Source of the DNA: Desulfuromonadaceae bacterium
GTDB lineage: Bacteria; Desulfobacterota; Desulfuromonadia; Desulfuromonadales; Geopsychrobacteraceae
Assembly: GCA_016744555.1 (NCBI GenBank)
Contig: JADGED010000109.1
Location: 1-8,361, forward strand
Direction: 5' to 3'
Length of the DNA: 8,361 bases
Shown here: positions 1 to 4,466 of the stretch, one piece after another
How the letters are laid out: each line of letters opens with the position of its first letter
Position numbering within the stretch: position 1 is the stretch's first letter
Notes under the pieces: generated by a model
Told to the model about the DNA's origin: nothing
The model's input: only the letters and a program-made list of their open reading frames with translations
Database searches by the model: none
Made by a program: the position numbers and the translations under genes

Positions 1-570
1 GTTATGCATGTGTTCACGCCGTCCACACAAGGTGAAAAAAACCTTTGGATACACGCTATACAAGTTGCCGTAACCGCCAAAGCCATTGCCAAGCTTTCAG
101 CTAACACCGATCCCGAAACCGCCTATTTGTGTGGTTTGCTTCATGATATTGGACGCTTGATTATGCTTGACCGGATGCCGGGTCAGTATGCTGGAGCCAT
201 TGCCAAAGGGCGACAAGAGCGGATTCCAATGTACCGAGCTGAGCAAGACATGTTGCAGGCCGACCACAGTATTATTGGTAAGTTGTTAGCATCAAAATGG
301 CGCCTGTCGCCAGCTTTGGTACGTATGATTGGCAGTCACCATTCACCCCGTTTAGCGCATTACTCTAAAGAAGCGTGTATTGTACACATTGCTGATGTCC
401 TAGCTCATGCCAGTGGTTATGAAGTGTTGTTGGTAAATGAAATTCCAGAATTACAACTACCCGCGTGGGAAGAAGTTGGTTTAGCAGAGGAGTTTATCGC
501 ACCGACTATTCAGCAGGTTGATGCCGAATTTAAGGAGATTGTCCGCGTATTTTTTGGCGGACTTAAATAG
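1..570 (+). CDS. HDOD/HD-domain signalling protein, C-terminal part (5' end cut by window)
   Basis: The frame is open back to base 1, and the first ATG (base 4) lies inside the domain, so the true start is upstream and the window holds only the C-terminal ~189 residues. The sequence fits an HDOD domain, a non-canonical HD fold found in bacterial signalling proteins, often linked to chemotaxis, biofilm or cyclic-nucleotide circuits. Counting from the ATG, the visible HD-type metal ligands are H17 (in LWIHA), H47-D48 (GLLHDIG), H88 (DHSIIG), H112-H113 (SHHSP) and D131 (HIADVL). This is a full H...HD...H...HH...D set, although no HD-GYP GYP motif follows. No membrane segment is visible. Any N-terminal receiver or other domain would be outside the window. 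It is the only + strand gene and converges on the next gene 20 bases away. The family call is firm; the substrate or ligand is unknown. Confidence 0.85.
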   Translation, partial: VMHVFTPSTQGEKNLWIHAIQVAVTAKAIAKLSANTDPETAYLCGLLHDIGRLIMLDRMPGQYAGAIAKGRQERIPMYRAEQDMLQADHSIIGKLLASKWRLSPALVRMIGSHHSPRLAHYSKEACIVHIADVLAHASGYEVLLVNEIPELQLPAWEEVGLAEEFIAPTIQQVDAEFKEIVRVFFGGLK

Positions 571-590
571 TTGCAGAAGCTATTTCGAAT

Positions 591-836
591 TTAAGTTTGG
601 AGGTCGCAGCGAATAAGGTCGTTATCGTGAAAAGTAAGCTTCTGGTGTTTTTTTAAGCGTCGGTCTTCTCCGACAAATTTATGTTGTCGAGCCGAACGGA
701 TTGGGTCTGCAGTAGCATTAACCCAGTGGTCAGTACGACGGAATTCTTGAACCTCACCAATCTGGAGAAGGATGTCAAGGAATTTGGGCTCGACAAGATC
801 TTCCTGGCCATTTTTGTAGATCACTTGAATTTTCAA
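591..836 (-). CDS. Small GSU3473-family-like protein (81 aa), TTG start
   Basis: The 81-residue product begins MKIQVIYKNG and continues with a D-L-V-E-P-K-F-L-D stretch, a Gly-Glu-Val...Phe-Arg-Arg-Thr-Asp-x-Trp-Val segment and an ADPIR motif, then a basic GEDRR tail. This layout (short beta start, helix, R-x-D-x-W-V, DPIR, G-x-x-RR) matches my memory of the GSU3473 family of small uncharacterised proteins from Geobacter relatives; function is unknown. The start is TTG at 836-834 because GGGAGG lies 6 bases upstream and similarity begins there. The same frame stays open further upstream to 974, but that stretch is AT-rich leader without family resemblance. The extra 20 or so residues after GEDRR are lysine-rich and unremarkable. 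It is monocistronic as far as seen, with its own promoter at 958-987 and a long leader. It could bind nucleic acid or a partner protein, but nothing in the sequence decides this. Confidence 0.75.
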   Translation of the reverse strand: MKIQVIYKNGQEDLVEPKFLDILLQIGEVQEFRRTDHWVNATADPIRSARQHKFVGEDRRLKKHQKLTFHDNDLIRCDLQT

Positions 837-842
837 ACCAAA

Positions 843-848
843 CCTCCC
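843..848 (-). promoter_or_regulatory. Ribosome binding site fixing the TTG start of the GSU3473-like gene
   Basis: GGGAGG on the minus strand, 6 bases before TTG at 836-834. It is the only good Shine-Dalgarno sequence in this leader, so it decides the start against the longer in-frame extension to 974. Confidence 0.75.
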
Positions 849-892
849 GTCATTAATGTTTTTTCCTTTGTAATTTAACGCCAATTTAGCTG

Positions 893-939
893 AAAAAAAA
901 CTACACCAAATTGGGAAATGTTTCTCTGCCAAATTTGGT
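893..939 (-). terminator. Terminator-like hairpin plus U8 in the leader of the GSU3473-like gene
   Basis: On the minus strand, ACCAAATTTGG (939-929) can pair with CCCAATTTGGT (915-905), giving 10 base pairs with a single 1x1 mismatch around a 13-nt loop. Four bases later comes a run of eight T (900-893). The arms are AT-rich, so the hairpin is weak. It lies about 150 bases beyond the lpxC stop and also just downstream of the TATAAT promoter at 958-963. It may therefore end lpxC transcripts, attenuate the GSU3473-like gene, or do both. Confidence 0.4.
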
Positions 940-957
940 TTGAAATTACGACTAAGC

Positions 958-987
958 ATTATAGTAAAAAACAAAGGTGTTTGACTA
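958..987 (-). promoter_or_regulatory. Sigma-70-type promoter for the GSU3473-like gene
   Basis: A perfect TATAAT -10 box (minus strand, 963-958) lies 18 bases downstream of TAGTCA (987-982), a 4/6 match to TTGACA. The predicted transcript would start near 951 and carry a leader of about 115 nt before the TTG start. A 7-base direct repeat CTAGGGG (+ strand 985-991 and 1014-1020) overlaps and precedes the -35 region and could be a regulator site. Confidence 0.55.
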
Positions 988-1044
988 GGGGTAAGTTTCT
1001 TTTTGCGTGGCTTCTAGGGGGCGAAGCTTGGAGCAGATGTTAAG

Positions 1045-1074
1045 ACCGACCACTAATTTGTTGTAGTGGCCGGT
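1045..1074 (-). terminator. Stable hairpin just after lpxC, candidate weak terminator
   Basis: The arms ACCGGCCACTA (1074-1064) and TAGTGGTCGGT (1055-1045) on the minus strand form 11 continuous pairs including one G-U, around an 8-nt loop. The hairpin begins 16 bases past the lpxC stop codon. The bases that follow (CTTAACATCT) are not a clear U-tract, so it may be an RNA 3'-end stabiliser or a poor intrinsic terminator. Confidence 0.45.
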
Positions 1075-1090
1075 AGGATTAATGAAGTGT

Positions 1091-2020
1091 TTATGCTTTG
1101 TTCCATGCGAGATCAATAGCAAATGATTTACAGTTAGAGCGCTGTGCTTCGCGCAAGGCTTCTTCACTAAACTCAACATAGGTCCAGTGATCAGGATTTT
1201 CTTCAATCATTTTGACCATCTTAGAATTAAGATCGTGGCCTGCTTTGAAAGCACGAATATGGCCGAGTAGTGGTGATCCTAGTAAGCTGAAATCGCCAAA
1301 TGCGTCTAAGATTTTGTGACGAACAAATTCATTATGGTAACGCAAACCTTCTGGATTCATTACCCCATTGTCGTCAATTACAACAGCATTTTCTAGTGAT
1401 CCGCCTCGAGCTAAGCCGTTGGCTTTAAGGTATTCAATCTCGTTAAGAAAGCCAAAAGTTCTAGCGTCAGCAATTTCTTTACAAAATGTTTCAGTGGAAA
1501 ATTTCATGCTGTAATTTTGTACGGAAATCGCAGGATGGTCGAACGCTATATCAAAAGAGATGCGGAAAAAGCGGGATGGAATAATGCTGATTCGCTTTTC
1601 ACCCTCAATTATTTCAAGCTTTTTGCGGATAGCTACAAACTTTTTACTTCGATTTAGGGTGGTTGTGCCGGCTTGTTGGATTTCACGGATAAAAGGTGCT
1701 GCACTGCCGTCTAGTACTGGAACTTCAGGGCCATCAATGTCGATATGCAGATTGTCGATACCGAAGGCGGCAATTGCTGCCATAAAGTGCTCAATGGTGG
1801 AAACGGTCAGACCATGCTTGCCAATGACTGTTGCCATTTGGGTATCAACTACATTTTCGGAGCAAGCCTTGATGTCGACAGTTTGGTCACCATCGGTACG
1901 ATGAAAAATGATTCCTGTATTTGCGGTCGCCGGACGTAACTTCATATTAATACGGGCGCCGCTATGGAGACCAATGCCAGAAATGGTAGCAGGTTTTTGT
2001 ATGGTGCGTTGCAGAATCAT
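1091..2020 (-). CDS. lpxC: UDP-3-O-acyl-N-acetylglucosamine deacetylase LpxC
   Basis: LpxC is the cytoplasmic zinc deacetylase for the committed step of lipid A synthesis: it removes acetate from UDP-3-O-acyl-GlcNAc. The 309-residue length is typical of the single-domain-pair enzyme. The N-terminal TISGIGLHSG (13-21 region) is a family hallmark. The catalytic glutamate and first zinc ligand are E77-H78 in STIEHFMAA; the other zinc ligands are H235 and D239 in HKILDAFGD, and H262 in KAGHDLN is the expected active-site histidine. All key residues are present. The ATG start at 2020 fits the family N-terminus and has a modest GGA 6 bases upstream. The 215-base gap from ubiB and its own candidate promoter suggest separate transcription, although read-through from ubiB is possible. 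It is not in the mra/fts cluster where lpxC sits in E. coli. It marks the host as having an LPS outer membrane. Confidence 0.97.
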   Translation of the reverse strand: MILQRTIQKPATISGIGLHSGARINMKLRPATANTGIIFHRTDGDQTVDIKACSENVVDTQMATVIGKHGLTVSTIEHFMAAIAAFGIDNLHIDIDGPEVPVLDGSAAPFIREIQQAGTTTLNRSKKFVAIRKKLEIIEGEKRISIIPSRFFRISFDIAFDHPAISVQNYSMKFSTETFCKEIADARTFGFLNEIEYLKANGLARGGSLENAVVIDDNGVMNPEGLRYHNEFVRHKILDAFGDFSLLGSPLLGHIRAFKAGHDLNSKMVKMIEENPDHWTYVEFSEEALREAQRSNCKSFAIDLAWNKA

Positions 2021-2052
2021 TTATCGTCCAATCTGATTGATTTAAATTTACG

Positions 2053-2081
2053 ATAAAATGATTATGCAAATACGTTGCCAA
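2053..2081 (-). promoter_or_regulatory. Candidate lpxC promoter
   Basis: TTGGCA (2081-2076, 5/6 match to TTGACA) and TTTTAT (2058-2053, 4/6 match to TATAAT) are separated by 17 bases on the minus strand. The expected transcript start near 2046 leaves a leader of about 26 nt before the lpxC ATG. The -10 box is imperfect, and CATAAT nearby is an alternative. Confidence 0.35.
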
Positions 2082-2184
2082 ATGTCTTACTGCTACCTAA
2101 CTTGTTGATACTATTAACGTCTTGTTTTTGTATCTCCGGAATTTAATTGGTGGTGTTGCAATATTGCGCAAAGTTTCCTTGTTG

Positions 2185-2204
2185 CTGTGTCTTAGTTAAC
2201 ACAG
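2185..2204. other. Hairpin in the ubiB-lpxC gap
   Basis: CTGTGT (2185-2190) and ACACAG (2199-2204) form a perfect 6-bp inverted repeat with an 8-base loop, 31 to 51 bases beyond the ubiB stop. On the minus strand the following bases are CAACAAGG, with no U-tract, so it is not a standard intrinsic terminator. The rest of the 2021-2235 gap holds overlapping palindromes (GCAATATTGC 2158-2167, TTGCGCAA 2164-2171) and the lpxC leader. I see no small gene in it. Confidence 0.3.
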
Positions 2205-2235
2205 TTGCTTCAGTCAACTTATTGTTTTTGTTTAG

Positions 2236-3924
2236 CTACATGCGTCCTGAGCGGAGGATAGCTATTGCTAAGCCAAAGCCAAGAAAACCAGCAACTGAAT
2301 ATCCAAGTAAACCGAGGATTGGAAACCCGAATAACATTGGCCCTTTGTCGATTTGCATGATTAGGGATGAACCGACAATCAGTGCTGCGATTACTAAGCT
2401 AAAAGAGATGCGGTTAGTTGAACGATCTAAATCGGTAATTAGACGTTCAAACCCTCGGTGTTCAAGGTCGATCTTGAATTTATTTCGATTAATCCGGTTA
2501 ACAAATTCTTTTATGTCACGTGGTAAGCTTTTTCCTAAGGCTTGATACGCTTGTAAAGTTCGTGCTGCGTCTTTGGCAATATTGGCCGGGGAGTGGCGAT
2601 CCTTGATTATTTGCTCGGCAAACGGCTTTAGTTGTTCGACCATGTTAAAGTTGGGATCAAGTTGCTTCCCTAGACCTTCCATAGCAAACAATGAGCGGGA
2701 GAGGAGCATCAAGCTTGAAGGGAATTTTATTTGGTATTCGGTTAAAATTCTGACGAAATCAATAAGTAGTTTTCCAATTTTCAAGTCCTGTAAAAGAATA
2801 TCGTAGTAGTCGTCTATAAACTCAGTCAGGTCACGTTTTAGATCTTTTATTTTAGATTCGTCGTGCAAATCTCCAGAATAAAGCAATTGCATTATTAGGC
2901 GGTCAACGTCACGGTTTAAAACACAAAGGAGTAGTTCTGTTAGGTGCAATTTTAGGTCATCATCAAGGCGACCAACCATGCCAAAATCGAAAATGCAGAT
3001 AACGTTATTGGGTAAAACGTGTAGATTGCCAGGATGTGGATCGGCGTGGAAGAGTCCATGGATGAAAACTTGCTTTAGGAAAATATCTGCGCCATTGCGA
3101 GCAATTACTTCTGGTTTAAGACCTGCTGCAATAAGTTCTTCGTTGCTAGATATTTTTATGCCGTCAACGTACTCTAGCGTTAGTACTGTTTGCCCAGTAT
3201 AGTCCCAGAATACTTTGGGAATATATGCGGCGTCTTCATTAATGAAGTTGTTAGAAAAACGATCGGTTGTTCTAGCTTCACGAGAAAAATCTAGTTCGCG
3301 ATGAATGGACCGACGGAATTCTCTGACCAGTCCTACTGGGTCATAAATGTCACCACCTGGAAGGTGTTTTTCGGCCAGATAGGCGAGACCCATCATAATG
3401 TCAATATCTGTCGCAATAACTATTTCGACACCAGGCCTGCGCACTTTACAGACAATTTCCTCACCGTCTTTTAACCTTCCCCGGTGTACCTGAGCGATAC
3501 TAGCTGTTGCCAGTGGTGTAGTGTCAAAGTGAGCAAATAGCTCTTCCGTAGGATAGCCAAGCTCTTGGTGTATTTGAGCCATAATTTCATCGGTAGACAC
3601 TGGCGGTAAGTGGTCTTGAAGCTTTTTTAGTTCATCCAATACATCTGTTTGAACAATATCTGGTCGGGTCGATAGCAGTTGTCCCAATTTGATAAAAGTG
3701 GGACCCAATTCTTCAAGGGCGAGGCGAAATCGTGCAGCTTGGGTGAGACGTTCAAGGTCTTGAGATGCTGTCCCAAGAGTTACAATCTTTTTGCCAAGTT
3801 CAATGTAGTAGTCGATATTCAGCTGTTCGACAATATGGCCAAATCCGTACTTGATTAAAATTCCAAGTACTTGCCGATAGCGTTTAATCGAGCGTATGTT
3901 CCTGTTGATGCGTTTGAATGGCAA
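2236..3924 (-). CDS. ubiB: UbiB/AarF (ABC1) family atypical kinase, membrane-anchored
   Basis: UbiB-family proteins are atypical protein-kinase-like ATPases needed for ubiquinone or other isoprenoid-quinone metabolism; they act at the membrane and the substrate is disputed. This 562-residue protein has every family signature: KxGQ motif K79-Q82 (FIKLGQLLSTRPD), Ala-rich loop A139-T-A-S142 replacing the usual P-loop, K160 in VCKVRRPG, ExD motif E210/D212, hinge EYVDG (251-255), catalytic HADPHPGN (293-300) and DFG (313-315). Two hydrophobic segments at about 506-523 and 529-557 form the C-terminal membrane anchor typical of UbiB. Length is normal. The start is TTG at 3924-3922, with AGGA 7 bases upstream; no nearby ATG fits. 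It follows the phasin-like gene by 110 bases and probably shares its promoter. No other quinone-biosynthesis gene is visible, so the exact quinone (menaquinone or ubiquinone) is not determined. Confidence 0.93.
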   Translation of the reverse strand: MPFKRINRNIRSIKRYRQVLGILIKYGFGHIVEQLNIDYYIELGKKIVTLGTASQDLERLTQAARFRLALEELGPTFIKLGQLLSTRPDIVQTDVLDELKKLQDHLPPVSTDEIMAQIHQELGYPTEELFAHFDTTPLATASIAQVHRGRLKDGEEIVCKVRRPGVEIVIATDIDIMMGLAYLAEKHLPGGDIYDPVGLVREFRRSIHRELDFSREARTTDRFSNNFINEDAAYIPKVFWDYTGQTVLTLEYVDGIKISSNEELIAAGLKPEVIARNGADIFLKQVFIHGLFHADPHPGNLHVLPNNVICIFDFGMVGRLDDDLKLHLTELLLCVLNRDVDRLIMQLLYSGDLHDESKIKDLKRDLTEFIDDYYDILLQDLKIGKLLIDFVRILTEYQIKFPSSLMLLSRSLFAMEGLGKQLDPNFNMVEQLKPFAEQIIKDRHSPANIAKDAARTLQAYQALGKSLPRDIKEFVNRINRNKFKIDLEHRGFERLITDLDRSTNRISFSLVIAALIVGSSLIMQIDKGPMLFGFPILGLLGYSVAGFLGFGLAIAILRSGRM

Positions 3925-4034
3925 AATATAATCCTAAAGAAAAATTACCTATGTCATTAAGTAGTGCAAAGAGCGGCGCAGATAGTCGCCATACTTTTAG
4001 TCTCTTCTACGATGGTAAAAATATCTAAATATGA

Positions 4035-4340
4035 TCACTTTTCTTGGCTATTAAGCAGTTTTTCCAGTTTTTTGACTTTGCTTTGTAGTGCGTTAAATTC
4101 TTCTTGCGTTACGATCCCAACTCGTTCGCATGCCTTCTTGACTTCATCTTGGGCAAAATCTTCTAATTTTTTTTGATTTTCCTGTGAAGCCGTGCGCAGC
4201 TTTTCAAGCAAGTTTTTCCCTTCATCTTCACTAAGGTTCATCCTTTTTTTTAGGTCATCAACAAGTTCTTCAGCTTTTTTCTGTGTTAGCGCAACAGCAC
4301 CTATTCCGGTAAGAAGGGTTTTTTCGACAATTTCTAGCAT
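4035..4340 (-). CDS. Short phasin-like / coiled-coil protein (101 aa)
   Basis: The 101-residue product starts MLEIVEKTLLTGIGAVALTQKK. The N-terminal segment (leading helix with T-G-I-G-A-V-A-L-T-Q-K-K-A-E-E-L) resembles the phasin/PHA-granule-associated family, which coats polyester granules or acts as small helical adaptors. The middle is charged helix, and the C-terminus (VGIVTQEEFNALQSKVKKLE) is a short coiled coil that looks like the oligomerisation tail of phasins and also of UbiK/BMFP-type proteins. There is no signal peptide, and lysine and glutamate dominate. The start chosen is the ATG at 4340 because GGAGG sits 5 bases before it; an in-frame ATG at 4352 is itself part of that Shine-Dalgarno stretch. 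It has a strong promoter upstream and precedes ubiB, so a role linked to UbiB is possible. No polyhydroxyalkanoate synthase is visible nearby, so granule binding is not supported by context. Confidence 0.8.
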   Translation of the reverse strand: MLEIVEKTLLTGIGAVALTQKKAEELVDDLKKRMNLSEDEGKNLLEKLRTASQENQKKLEDFAQDEVKKACERVGIVTQEEFNALQSKVKKLEKLLNSQEK

Positions 4341-4345
4341 ATGAT

Positions 4346-4350
4346 CCTCC
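4346..4350 (-). promoter_or_regulatory. Ribosome binding site fixing the start of the phasin-like gene
   Basis: GGAGG on the minus strand lies 5 bases before ATG 4340-4338. The upstream in-frame ATG (4352) directly abuts this motif and would lack its own site, so the shorter protein is preferred. Confidence 0.8.
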
Positions 4351-4417
4351 ATTTAAAAAGCGATGTCAGTAGATAGTTAATCTGCTACTAGGGTAATTAG
4401 CTTTATTGAATAACAAA

Positions 4418-4445
4418 ATTATAGCAGTTTCTAGCTGTTGTTCAA
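4418..4445 (-). promoter_or_regulatory. Strong extended -10 promoter for the phasin-like gene and ubiB
   Basis: TTGAAC (4445-4440, 4/6 match to TTGACA), a 16-base spacer, then TGC directly followed by a perfect TATAAT (4423-4418), all on the minus strand. The TG dinucleotide makes it an extended -10 element. The transcript should start near 4411, leaving about 70 nt of leader. It begins just after the 767-residue gene, and no clear intrinsic terminator separates the two, so read-through from the ruv operon is also possible. Confidence 0.65.
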
Positions 4446-4466
4446 ATGGTTACAGTCCAAATAACG

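Noticed and set aside
561..596. Inverted repeat ACTTAAATAG...CTATTT...TTTAAGT at the convergent gene ends, considered as a bidirectional terminator
   Set aside because: The arms are AT-rich, interrupted by a bulge, and neither side is followed by a U-tract.
681..878. Open + strand frame opposite the GSU3473-like gene
   Set aside because: It is a shadow of the minus-strand gene, with no recognisable protein features or ribosome site.
837..974. N-terminal extension of the GSU3473-like gene to a start at 974
   Set aside because: The extension is AT-rich leader with a hairpin and U8, overlaps the likely promoter, and lacks a Shine-Dalgarno sequence; GGGAGG and family similarity place the start at TTG 836.
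985..1206. Minus-strand frame overlapping the end of lpxC
   Set aside because: It is an out-of-frame shadow of lpxC and its 3' flank, with no independent support.
2147..2545. Open + strand frame running from the ubiB-lpxC gap into ubiB
   Set aside because: Most of it lies antisense to the well-supported ubiB coding sequence, and its translation shows no family motif.
3925..4034. Separate promoter or terminator between the phasin-like gene and ubiB
   Set aside because: Only a 4-bp GGCG/CGCC stem without a U-tract and a 3/6 -35 match (TTGCAC) are visible, too weak to call.
4341..4352. Upstream ATG at 4352 as start of the phasin-like gene
   Set aside because: This ATG abuts the GGAGG that serves the ATG at 4340 and has no ribosome site of its own.
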